Origin: Ga0077560 sp046330395
Lineage (GTDB): Bacteria > Actinomycetota > Thermoleophilia > Miltoncostaeales > Miltoncostaeaceae
NCBI GenBank assembly: GCA_046330395.1
Contig: JAXLSS010000008.1
Coordinates: forward strand, 46,417 to 110,416
DNA length: 64,000 bases
Direction: 5' to 3'
In this document: positions 10,882-18,723 of the stretch, piece by piece
Layout: each line of letters begins with the position of its first letter
Numbering within the stretch: the first letter of the stretch is position 1
The notes under the pieces: generated by a model
The model's input: only the letters and a program-made list of their open reading frames with translations
What the model was told of the DNA's origin: nothing
Databases searched by the model: none
Program-made: the position numbers and the translations under genes

Positions 10882-11907
10882 GTGACCGAGACCCACGCGC
10901 CACCGTCGGTTTGCGTGATCACCCCCGTGTACAACGGGGGAGGGCTCATCGCGGACTGCATCCGCTCGGTGCAGGCCCAGGATCGCGGCGACTGGGTGCA
11001 CCTGGTGGTGGACAATGCCAGCACCGACGACACGGTGCGCATCGTCGCGGACGCCGCCGCCGACGACCCGCGCGTGCGCCTGGTGCGGTTCGACCAGCAC
11101 CTGGAGATGCTGGGCTCCTGGAACCGGGCCACGGCACAGGCTCCCGGGGAGATCCCCTGGGTGAAACACCTGGGGGCCGACGACCGCATGGTGCCGCAGT
11201 GCCTCACCGCGATGCTGGCGGCCGCCGCCCACCCGGACACGGTGATGGTGGCGGCGCGCTGGCGTGAGGGCAGCGTGGTGGCGCCCTCCCGGGCCGTCCC
11301 GCCGCCGCACCGCATGCCGGGCCGGGAGGCCATGCGCCGGTACCTGCTGGGGGGTCCGGACACGTTCGGCACGCCGTCGGCGTGCATGTTCCGGCGCGAG
11401 GCCATCGTGGACGGCGCCCACCTGTACCCGCAGGAGCCCTGGCCGCCCGGGCATCCCCACGGCGCGCCCGGCCCGGCCACCGACAAGATCGGCTGCGCCA
11501 CGGTGCTGGAGCGCGGCGAGTTCGTGTTCGTGCCGCAGGTGCTCACGTACGACGTGGTGCGCGCGGGGGCCCAGAGCGGCTTCGCCATGCGGATGCGGAT
11601 CCAGGTGCCCGGCGACCTCGACGCGCTGCTCATCGTGGGCCCGCGCTTCCTCACCCGGTCAGAGTTCGCGCGTCGCGTGCGGGTGATGACCTCGCGCTAC
11701 AGCCAGAGCCTCATCAAGGCCACCGCCCTGGGCCGGCCGGTGCGCGAGCCGGAGTTCGCCACCCTGCACCACTACGTCCTGCGCCACCTGGACGGGGCGC
11801 TGGCCCAGGCGGGCCTCACGCGGACGCGAGGGCTGCTGGCGCCGCATCGGGCGGTGTATGCGGCGGCCCACCGGCGCGCGCAGCGGCGGCCTGACGCCGC
11901 GCGCTGA
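10882..11907 (+). CDS. Family 2 glycosyltransferase
   Basis: A 341-residue GT-A fold glycosyltransferase. The N-terminus has the GT2 nucleotide-sugar signature (CVITPVYNGGGLIADCIRSV, VVDNASTDDTVRI) and a metal-binding GADDR in place of a plain DxD. It would add one sugar to a lipid-linked glycan at the inner membrane face; donor and acceptor cannot be read from sequence. The GTG at 10882 was taken because longer in-frame extensions would run through the divergent aminotransferase gene. Its last 92 bases overlap the 3' end of the convergent polymerase gene. Confidence 0.85.
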   Translation: MTETHAPPSVCVITPVYNGGGLIADCIRSVQAQDRGDWVHLVVDNASTDDTVRIVADAAADDPRVRLVRFDQHLEMLGSWNRATAQAPGEIPWVKHLGADDRMVPQCLTAMLAAAAHPDTVMVAARWREGSVVAPSRAVPPPHRMPGREAMRRYLLGGPDTFGTPSACMFRREAIVDGAHLYPQEPWPPGHPHGAPGPATDKIGCATVLERGEFVFVPQVLTYDVVRAGAQSGFAMRMRIQVPGDLDALLIVGPRFLTRSEFARRVRVMTSRYSQSLIKATALGRPVREPEFATLHHYVLRHLDGALAQAGLTRTRGLLAPHRAVYAAAHRRAQRRPDAAR

Positions 11908-13303
11908 GCGGGCTCATCCACGGCACCGCCCCGGCGGTGATTCCGGCCCACAGGAACACCAGCAGGTTCGGCAGCATCTGGGCAAGCGGGGCGAACATCG
12001 ACACGATGGCCCACGCGGCCACGATGGCCAGGTGCGCGGCCTGCCAGTCCTCCATGATGGGCCCGAGGCGGCGGGTCATGGGGCCCACCAGGGCCACGGT
12101 GACGGCCACCAGCCAGATGCCGGCGCCCGCCAGGCCCATTTCGGCGGCGTACAGCAGCGGCACGTTGTGCACCACCAGGCCCTCACCCTGCATGGGGTAG
12201 GTGTCGGCCTGGCGGAAGTAGGCGCGACCGTCCAGCGGGAAGCGGCCCCAGCCCAGCCCGAACAGGGGCTTGTCGTCGATCACCCGCGTGGCCGCCACCA
12301 CCAGGTTCTGCCGGTCCCACACGGGCGACTGGTCGTTGGCGCGCTGCTGGGCCGAGCCCGCGAAGCCGGGCAGCAGCAGCAGGGCCATGGCCACGACGGC
12401 CACCAGCCCGGCCGCGGCGGGCAGCAGGTAGCGGCGGTGCCGGCGGGAGTAGCCCAGGGCGAGGCCACCGGCCACCACGCCGGCGATCCATGCCGAACGG
12501 GTGAGGGTGAGGGCGATGCCGAGGGTGCACAGCCCGCCCGCGGCGATGCAGGCCCACCTCCAGCGACGGCCCAGGTGCAGCGCTCCGTACCAGCAGGCGA
12601 TGCCGCACATCACCATGACCACGCCGTTGGCCGAGGCCTCCAGGAACGGGCCGCGCGCACGGTCGGCGTGCAGGCCCACGCTGGGGTCGAGGATGAAACG
12701 GGGGAACACCAGGACGTGGGGGCCGACCCGCTCGAACACGGCGGTGGCCCCCAGGTAGGCCCCCATGATCACCAGGGTCTTCACCAGGGCCATGCGGTCG
12801 CGCGTGCCACGGAACGCGTACGGGGCCACCGCGAACGCCAGGAACGGCACCAGCCCGAAGTGGTCCAGCAGGGCGTACAGCCCCACGGTGGTGGTGAGCG
12901 TGTGCGCCACCAGCGCCGAGCCGATGGCCGTCACCGCGGCCACGGCCAAGCCCAGGTGCACCGGGCGGGTGGCCAGGGTCACCCGGGGGTCGCGGGCGGC
13001 GGCCAGCATGGTGGCCAGCACCCCGGCCAGCACGATCAGCCGGTCCAGGCCGATGGGCGAGCCCAGCAACGACCAGTTGCCCGACAGCATGGCCGAGGCG
13101 GTGCCGATGCACATGATGTGGGCGGGGGTCAGGCGGCTGCCCAGCACGGCCACCGACAGGGCCGCGATGCCGGCCAGCAGCAGCACACCGGTGCGCAGGG
13201 GCAGCGCGGTGAGCACCAGCGTCACCAGCAGACCGCTCAGGGCGGCCACGCCGCCCCACAGCAGGGAGACTCCGGGTAGCCGGAGACTAGGACGTGCGGG
13301 CAT
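11816..13303 (-). CDS. Wzy/O-antigen-ligase-like membrane polymerase
   Basis: A 495-residue polytopic membrane protein with roughly ten to twelve hydrophobic segments and a large extracytoplasmic loop between about residues 325 and 385. It has the O-antigen ligase/polymerase (Wzy_C) pattern: LTRSAWIAGVVAGG, then the GLGWGRFPLDG and HNVPLLYAAEMG loop motifs. It would polymerise repeat units on the outer membrane face of the cytoplasmic membrane. The start overlaps the stop of the Wzz-like gene by 17 bases, pairing polymerase and chain-length regulator. Its 3' end overlaps the convergent GT2 by 92 bases. Confidence 0.85.
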   Translation of the reverse strand: MPARPSLRLPGVSLLWGGVAALSGLLVTLVLTALPLRTGVLLLAGIAALSVAVLGSRLTPAHIMCIGTASAMLSGNWSLLGSPIGLDRLIVLAGVLATMLAAARDPRVTLATRPVHLGLAVAAVTAIGSALVAHTLTTTVGLYALLDHFGLVPFLAFAVAPYAFRGTRDRMALVKTLVIMGAYLGATAVFERVGPHVLVFPRFILDPSVGLHADRARGPFLEASANGVVMVMCGIACWYGALHLGRRWRWACIAAGGLCTLGIALTLTRSAWIAGVVAGGLALGYSRRHRRYLLPAAAGLVAVVAMALLLLPGFAGSAQQRANDQSPVWDRQNLVVAATRVIDDKPLFGLGWGRFPLDGRAYFRQADTYPMQGEGLVVHNVPLLYAAEMGLAGAGIWLVAVTVALVGPMTRRLGPIMEDWQAAHLAIVAAWAIVSMFAPLAQMLPNLLVFLWAGITAGAVPWMSPLSARRQAAAARAGGPPHTPPDAAPAALASA

Positions 13304-14303
13304 GCTGCGGCTGGTAGCTCGAGACCGGCTCGCGCAGCCACATCACCAGCACCAGGCCCACCAGGAGGCCCAGGGCGGTGAGGATCAGCACCCACCGCTG
13401 CAGCGCGGAGGCCCGGTCCGAGCTGGCGCGGGCGGCGGGGTTGAGGGTCTGGATCACGCGGGTGGAGGTCTGACCGGCCAGGCTCTCCTGGTACAGCGCC
13501 TGGTTGGCGGCCACGCGCAGTTGGGCGCCGGCCAGCCGGGCCCGGGCGTTGGAGACCCGCTGCAACGTGATGGGGTTGCGGTGCTTGGCGGCCACGCGCA
13601 GCGCGGCGCGCACGGCCGCGGCATCGTCTGCGCGGTCACGCACCGCCAGCTGGTACAGGCCGATGAACTTCACGGAGGTGGTGGTGTCGCCGTTGATGCG
13701 CGCCACGTACTCCTTCAGCGCCGAACCCGCGGCGTTGGCCGTGGCGATGGCGTCGGCCGACGACCCCGCGCTGGCCTCGATGCGGAACAGGGGGCTGCCC
13801 GGGATGGGGGAGGCGCTGAGGCGCCCGCGCACGGTGTCCTGACTCACGTTGAGGACATCCGCCGTGTCCTTGATCACCGCGTCGGCGGTGGTGAGGCGCG
13901 CGTACGTCACGGCCAGCGACTGCACGGCGGCGGCCATGGCCGGCAGGGCCTGGGTCTGCACGTCGATACGCGCCACGGCCAGCCGCGCCTCGGCGGTGTA
14001 GGTGGGCGTGCGCAGCAACCCGTACGCCAGGCCCAGCAGCAGGCCCACCAGGGTGGGCAACACGAGCAGGAGGGGCCGGTCGATGACGGCGTCGGTGAGG
14101 GCGCGCCGCGCGGAGGGCTGCTGAGCGGCCACGCGCACCAGATCGCCGGGATCGTCGGCCGGGATGTCGGCCGGCATGGGCTGCGCGGTGATGGGGGTCG
14201 TGTGCATCCGGGGTGTGATCGGCGTTGACAGAGCACCCTTGAGGCGCTCGGCAAGCCGTCCCAATTCGCGCGTCAGCGCGCTCAGGTTGGGGGGCGAGGG
14301 CAT
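13287..14303 (-). CDS. Wzz-type polysaccharide chain-length determinant (copy 1)
   Basis: A 338-residue protein with the co-polymerase layout: cytoplasmic N-terminus of about 90 residues, a membrane segment (LLLVLPTLVGLLLGLAYGLL), an extracytoplasmic domain beginning TYTAEARLAVARIDVQT, a helical coiled region and a second membrane segment (WVLILTALGLLVGLVLVMW) near the end. No C-terminal tyrosine-kinase domain is present, so the usual Wzc-style kinase would have to be elsewhere. It precedes the Wzy-like gene with overlap. It is a paralogue of the gene at 17754-18635, sharing the PTYT...RLxVARID block and domain order. Confidence 0.75.
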   Translation of the reverse strand: MPSPPNLSALTRELGRLAERLKGALSTPITPRMHTTPITAQPMPADIPADDPGDLVRVAAQQPSARRALTDAVIDRPLLLVLPTLVGLLLGLAYGLLRTPTYTAEARLAVARIDVQTQALPAMAAAVQSLAVTYARLTTADAVIKDTADVLNVSQDTVRGRLSASPIPGSPLFRIEASAGSSADAIATANAAGSALKEYVARINGDTTTSVKFIGLYQLAVRDRADDAAAVRAALRVAAKHRNPITLQRVSNARARLAGAQLRVAANQALYQESLAGQTSTRVIQTLNPAARASSDRASALQRWVLILTALGLLVGLVLVMWLREPVSSYQPQHARTS

Positions 14304-14400
14304 CGGCGCATGCTATTGGTCATCTATGCCCACCTTCCAGCCGACAGGATGTGGGCCGCATCCGCATCTCCCAACCCCCGAACCCCCCCGCGAGGCCCCG

Positions 14401-15171
14401 ATGTCCCACCCCGCACGGCTCACCCTGATGGGCATGGCCATCGACCCCATCACCCAGGCCGAGGCCGTGGGCCGCATCGTGGGCGCCATCAGGCAGGGGC
14501 ACGGCGGCGTGGTGGTGACCCCCAACCTGGACCACCTGCGCCTGTTCACCGCCGACCCCGGGGTGCGCGACCTGTACGCCACGGCCGATCTGGTGCTGGC
14601 CGACGGCATGCCCCTGGTGTGGGCCAGCCGCATCGCCGGGGACCCGTTGCCCGAGCGGGTGGCCGGGTCGGACCTCATCTGGAGCCTCAGCCAGGCGTGC
14701 GCCGCGGCCGACCTCAGCGTGTTCATGCTGGGCGGCAACCCCGGCGCCGCGGAGGAGGCGGGGAGGGTGCTCACCGAGCGGTTCCCCGGGCTGCGCGTGG
14801 CCGGCACCCTGTGCCCGCCCATGGGTTTCGACGCCGACCCGGCGCAGATGGATGCGGTGCGCGCCGCCCTGCGCGAGGCGGCCCCCGACGTGGTGTACGT
14901 GGGCGTGAGCTTCCCGCGGTCGGCGCGGGTGTCGGAAGCCCTGCGGGCCGATCTTCCTGCGGCGTGGTTCCTGGGACTGGGGGTGAGCCTCAGCTTCGTC
15001 TCCGGCGAGGTGGCCCGGGCCCCCGAGTGGGTGCAGCGCACGGGCCTGGAGTGGGTGTTCCGCATCATCCAGGAGCCGCGGCGGCTGCTGGCCCGCTACC
15101 TGGTGCGCGGCCTCCCGTTCGCCGCGCGGCTGGGCGCCTCGGCGGCACTGCAGCGCTTGCGTACGCGCTGA
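14401..15171 (+). CDS. WecG/TagA/CpsF family glycosyltransferase
   Basis: A 256-residue GT26 enzyme. Family members transfer ManNAc or related sugars to GlcNAc-PP-undecaprenol at the start of wall-polymer or capsule synthesis. Motifs seen are TPNLDHLRLF, the catalytic-Asp motif LADGMPLVW, GSDLIW, FMLGGNPGAAEEA and the C-terminal APEWVQRTGLEWVFRIIQEPRRL. The ATG at 14401 is preceded by CGCGAGGCC; longer in-frame extensions would run into the divergent Wzz gene. Length matches the family. With the CsaB-like gene at 28192 it suggests a ManNAc-containing wall polymer; which sugar is used is not visible. Confidence 0.88.
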   Translation: MSHPARLTLMGMAIDPITQAEAVGRIVGAIRQGHGGVVVTPNLDHLRLFTADPGVRDLYATADLVLADGMPLVWASRIAGDPLPERVAGSDLIWSLSQACAAADLSVFMLGGNPGAAEEAGRVLTERFPGLRVAGTLCPPMGFDADPAQMDAVRAALREAAPDVVYVGVSFPRSARVSEALRADLPAAWFLGLGVSLSFVSGEVARAPEWVQRTGLEWVFRIIQEPRRLLARYLVRGLPFAARLGASAALQRLRTR

Positions 15172-15219
15172 CGCCTGCGGCCCCGAGGTTGTGCCCTCCG
15201 CTCCCGCTGGCGCACACGC

Positions 15220-15259
15220 GCCTTTCATATGGCAGGGAGGCGGGTCCCATGTGAAAGGC
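15220..15259 (+). terminator. Long hairpin after the TagA gene
   Basis: GCCTTTCATATGG (15220-15232) and CCATGTGAAAGGC (15247-15259) form a 13-bp stem with a single mismatch that could be a wobble pair in RNA, around a 14-base loop. It lies between convergent genes, and its AT-containing arms stand out from the GC-rich surroundings. Confidence 0.45.
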
Positions 15260-15303
15260 AGCGATCAACATGGGCGGGAAAAACAGATGGAAAAGCACTT
15301 GCT

Positions 15304-15322
15304 TTGGCGCCTACGGCGCCAA
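15304..15322 (-). terminator. Hairpin over the stop of the secreted-protein gene
   Basis: TTGGCGCC (15304-15311), a 3-base loop and GGCGCCAA (15315-15322) make a perfect 8-bp stem that includes the minus-strand stop codon (15311-15313). On the minus strand a second short inverted repeat and a T-rich stretch follow (about 15280-15303), fitting a terminator. Confidence 0.5.
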
Positions 15323-16777
15323 GGCCTGAATGTGGTCCCACGGGAACTGGCGCATCACCACGCCCATGTCCTGACCCGCCAGGGCGGCCGTGAATGGGTT
15401 CGATCCGGTGGACACCGGATCCTCACCGTAGAAGGACACCGACCCCGAGGTGTCGCGCACCACCAGGCCGTAGCGCTGCACCGCCAGGGCCACCATCCGG
15501 GCCAGGGGCGGAAGGTTGAGGGCGGCCACGTCCACCGCGGGGTCCAGCCGGAAGCGCTGCCCCATCAGCGGGTCCGTGGCGTCGGTGGTCCAGCCGTCGG
15601 TGCGGGTGGCGGGGGACAGGAAGCTGCCCGTGCGGATGTACGGCAGGCCGATCACCAGGGCGTGGTCGATGCTGCCGCGCGCCAGGTCCTGGGAGGTCAC
15701 CAGGCCGGCGGCGGCCGGGATACCGCTGGCGGTGGCGCCGAACGGGGCGGGGATGGAGCCGGTGAAGGTGGACACGCCGGTGATGCGGGCCCCGTGGGGT
15801 GATTGGGGCACGCCGCCGGCGCGGCTGAAGTTCCAGAACTCCCACATGGTGTCGGAGGAGGGCTGCCACACCACCAGGTGGTGGTCGCCACCGGAGGGCC
15901 CCGCGGCCACGGCCGTGGTGGGGAGCGGGACGGTGCCCCAGCGCCACTGGCCCGCCAGGTTCATGTCGCCGTCATCGTTGTCCACCACGGTCACGCGGGG
16001 CACGTTGGGCCCCACCACGTACACCGGAACGCTCCAGGTGGTGGTGTTCATCCAGGTGCCCGTGCGGGCGGCCTGACCGGCCAGGTTTGCCGACAGGGCC
16101 GCGGTGTCGGAGGCCAGGGGCAGCCCCTCCACCCGGCTGTTCCACACGCTGCCGGCCGCGAACAGCCGCGCCGGCCGGGTCACCGCTGGGGTGGTCGTGG
16201 TGCCGCCACCACCGGTGGCGGGCGGGGTGGTGGACGGGGGACGCGGCGTGGTGGTGCCACCGCCGCCCGAGGGGGTCGTTCCGCCCGGGGTCGCAGGAGT
16301 GGTGCCGGGCGTCGTTCCGGTGGGCGCCGCGGTGGGGGTCACGCGGGCGCCGGTGGTGGAGGCCGCCCCCAGCACGAACACGCGGGATTCGGCCCGCAGC
16401 CGCACCGGCACCACCGCGCGGTGACCGGGCCAGGTGATGGTGATGCGCTGTGCCGACCGGGCCACGGCGATGCGCAGCGGGTTCGCGCCGGGCACCACCC
16501 GCACCGCCGGGCGGCCCTGGCGCACCACCCGCACCGCACCTCCGGGCCGGGACAGCACCCGGGCCCCGCTGGCCGGCAGGGCCACCAGCACCCCGCAGCC
16601 GGGCCGGCGTGCGGGGATGCGCACGGTCAGCCCACCGCCGGGCGCGGGCGCCACCGCGTGCACCACGGCGCCGGCACCCGGCGCCCCGGCGGGGCAGGCG
16701 GGTGCCGCGGACGCGGCGGCGGGCGGCGTGATGAGCACGGCCAGAATGGCCGCGCCGCGACGGCGCAGGATGGGCAC
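15311..16777 (-). CDS. Secreted protein of unrecognised family with Thr/Pro/Gly linker (long paralogue)
   Basis: A 488-residue exported protein. The start GTG (16775-16777) gives a signal peptide (ILRRRGAAILAVLITPPAAASA); an open frame upstream to 17227 lies inside the neighbouring GT2 gene and is ignored. After about 135 residues of an N-terminal region comes a low-complexity Thr/Pro/Gly linker (about 140-185), then a domain paralogous to the protein at 8522-9502: SVWN, WSVPVYVV, VPLP, HLVVWQPSSDTMWEFW, HGARITGVS, GATASGIP, RGSIDHALVIGLP, PATRTDG, GQRFRLDPAVDV, VRDTSGSVSFYGEDP, FPWDHIQAL. Function unknown; it may act at the cell surface with the glycan made here. Confidence 0.75.
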   Translation of the reverse strand: MPILRRRGAAILAVLITPPAAASAAPACPAGAPGAGAVVHAVAPAPGGGLTVRIPARRPGCGVLVALPASGARVLSRPGGAVRVVRQGRPAVRVVPGANPLRIAVARSAQRITITWPGHRAVVPVRLRAESRVFVLGAASTTGARVTPTAAPTGTTPGTTPATPGGTTPSGGGGTTTPRPPSTTPPATGGGGTTTTPAVTRPARLFAAGSVWNSRVEGLPLASDTAALSANLAGQAARTGTWMNTTTWSVPVYVVGPNVPRVTVVDNDDGDMNLAGQWRWGTVPLPTTAVAAGPSGGDHHLVVWQPSSDTMWEFWNFSRAGGVPQSPHGARITGVSTFTGSIPAPFGATASGIPAAAGLVTSQDLARGSIDHALVIGLPYIRTGSFLSPATRTDGWTTDATDPLMGQRFRLDPAVDVAALNLPPLARMVALAVQRYGLVVRDTSGSVSFYGEDPVSTGSNPFTAALAGQDMGVVMRQFPWDHIQALAP

Positions 16778-16827
16778 GAAGTGAAGCTTATGACAGGATC
16801 GGGCGCGGCGTCGATCGCGCCGGGCGA

Positions 16828-17757
16828 CTACGCCGTGGCGCGCCCCGCGGTGAGCCGCCCGCGCAACCGGTGCGCCACGGCGCCCAGCGGCGACGGCGCC
16901 CGCGTGCCCTCGTACCACGGCCGGACGGCGGGGACCAGCTGGCGCAGGGTCTGGTCGTACAGCCTGTGGCGCAGGCGCTCGGGCACCCCCGGGACGGCCT
17001 CCAGCAGGCGGAACGCCACCCGCACGCGCAGCGGCACGCCCGAGGTGCGGGCCGCACGGTGCCGGTCGGCGAACACCTCCGGGTTGGCCCGGCGCAGCTG
17101 GTTCATCAGCTCGGCGTGGCGGTCGGTGTCGCGCCGCAGCCCGCGCACCTCGGTGTGCTGGCGGTACTCCAGATGCACCCGGCCGATGTGGGCGCCGCGC
17201 CACCCTGCGGCGGCCAGGCGAAGCCACACGTCCCAGTCCTCATAGCCGCCCAGCCGCCAGCCGCCCACGTCGCGCAGCGCCCGCGTGCGGTACAGGGCGG
17301 TCACGGGGATGCGGTTGACGTACGTCACCAGCCAGGCGTCCAGCTCAGGCCAGTTGGGGAAGACGCCCTCGTAGGCCCCGAAGGCACGGGTGTCGCCCCA
17401 CGCCGCGGCGGCCTCGGGATGGGCGTCCAGGGCGGCCACCAGCAGGGGGAGGGCGCCGTCGGCCAGGCGGTCGTCGGCATCCAGCGCGAACACGAACGGG
17501 GAATCGGCCACCGCCAGCCCGGCGTTGCGGGCCGCGGCGGGACCCGCGTTGTCCTGGCGCACCACGGTGGTTCCCGCCTCGCGCAGGCGTGTCAGGGCCT
17601 CCAGGGTGGCCGGGTCGGTGCTGCCGTCGTCCACCACCACCACGTGCACGTCCACGCCTTGGCCGTGCACCGAGGCCACGGCCTCCTCCACGTGCGCCCC
17701 GTCGTTCCAGCACGGGATCAGCACGGTTACGGGGGGTGGAGCCGGGGCGCTGCTCAC
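16828..17757 (-). CDS. Family 2 glycosyltransferase
   Basis: A 309-residue GT-A glycosyltransferase with VTVLIPCWNDGAHVEEAVASV at the N-terminus, VVVVDDGSTDPATLEAL, NAGPAAARNAGL and the metal-binding ALDADDRLADGA; GYEDWDVWLRLAAAG supplies the usual ED catalytic-base region. It probably adds a sugar to the lipid-linked repeat unit. The ATG start overlaps the stop of the Wzz-like gene by 4 bases, so they are co-translated. It lies between a Wzz paralogue and a secreted paralogue, partly repeating the layout of the 8.5-14.3 kb block. Confidence 0.87.
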   Translation of the reverse strand: MSSAPAPPPVTVLIPCWNDGAHVEEAVASVHGQGVDVHVVVVDDGSTDPATLEALTRLREAGTTVVRQDNAGPAAARNAGLAVADSPFVFALDADDRLADGALPLLVAALDAHPEAAAAWGDTRAFGAYEGVFPNWPELDAWLVTYVNRIPVTALYRTRALRDVGGWRLGGYEDWDVWLRLAAAGWRGAHIGRVHLEYRQHTEVRGLRRDTDRHAELMNQLRRANPEVFADRHRAARTSGVPLRVRVAFRLLEAVPGVPERLRHRLYDQTLRQLVPAVRPWYEGTRAPSPLGAVAHRLRGRLTAGRATA

Positions 17758-18635
17758 GGCCGGGCGTCGGAGCCGGCCGCCACCAGGGCCAGGGCCAGGC
17801 CCAGCAGCAGCCCGGCCAGCACCGCCACCACAACGTAGTTCACCAGCGTCTTGCGGCGGTTGGACGCGGCCACCGTGGCGGGGTTCATCACCTGCGCCAC
17901 GTTGGCGGTGGCCGAGCTGCTGAGGGCCTGCTGGTACAGCTGGGCCAGGGTGCTCGCCTTGAGGGACCGCGTCTGGGCCAGCGCTCGCGCCCGCGTGATG
18001 CGCGCCCGCTGGGTGGCGGTGGGGTGACGCCCACCGGCCCGCACGGCCGACTGGGCCGTCGCGTCGGCGCGCTGCTGCGCCCGGGCGGCCACCTCGTAGT
18101 CGCGCAGCAGGCGGTCGGCATCAGGGTTGGTGGCGCCGATACGCGCGATGTAGGTCACCAGGGCGCGCGCCACCACGTTGGCGGTGTTCACCGCCGCGGT
18201 GCTGCTGCCGCCGGTGCCGGTGACGGTGAAGAACGGCGATGCCGGCACGGGCGCCGCGGAGACGCGGCCGGCAAGACTGGTGGCGTCCACGTGCAGCTCG
18301 GTGGCGGCGGCCTGCAGCACCTCGGGGGCGCTGACCAGCGCCGCGAACGTGTTGGCCACCTGCGCCACCCCGTCCTGGAACGACGGCCCGGTGGCCGTTG
18401 TGGCGTCGATGCGGGCCACCGACAGGCGCGTGGAGGAGGTGTAGGTGGGCGACCGCAGCACCGCGGCCAGCACCGAGGCGATGGCCAGCACCACCACGGG
18501 CACCACCAGCAGCTGGGGCCGGCGCCGGACGGCGTGCATCAGCCCGACGTGCATGGGGACGCGTGCCTGCGGGGGGGTGGATTGGAGGGTGCTCACGAAA
18601 CCGTCGCCGGGGAGGGGTGTGAAGGGGCCGGGCAC
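17754..18635 (-). CDS. Wzz-type polysaccharide chain-length determinant (copy 2)
   Basis: A 293-residue paralogue of the gene at 13287-14303: short N-terminus, membrane segment (LLVVPVVVLAIASVLAAVL), SPTYTSSTRLSVARIDATT, an extracytoplasmic helical domain and a terminal membrane segment (VVVAVLAGLLLGLALALVAAG). No kinase domain. The ATG at 18635 was used; a later ATG at MHVGLMHAV would shorten the cytoplasmic tail. Two co-polymerases in one island suggest either two polymers or two chain-length classes. It overlaps the downstream GT2 by 4 bases. Confidence 0.7.
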   Translation of the reverse strand: MPGPFTPLPGDGFVSTLQSTPPQARVPMHVGLMHAVRRRPQLLVVPVVVLAIASVLAAVLRSPTYTSSTRLSVARIDATTATGPSFQDGVAQVANTFAALVSAPEVLQAAATELHVDATSLAGRVSAAPVPASPFFTVTGTGGSSTAAVNTANVVARALVTYIARIGATNPDADRLLRDYEVAARAQQRADATAQSAVRAGGRHPTATQRARITRARALAQTRSLKASTLAQLYQQALSSSATANVAQVMNPATVAASNRRKTLVNYVVVAVLAGLLLGLALALVAAGSDARP

Positions 18636-18723
18636 GGGCCGCAGGGGTTCAGACCGCCGGCGACGCCGCCGATGTGACGTGGCCGTCCATCGTCAGCTGA
18701 ACTTCGGCAGGATACCCACGATC

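Noticed and set aside
16778..17227. 150-codon N-terminal extension of the long secreted protein
   Set aside because: It lies inside the GT2 gene in another frame and has shadow-like composition; the GTG at 16777 gives a proper signal peptide.
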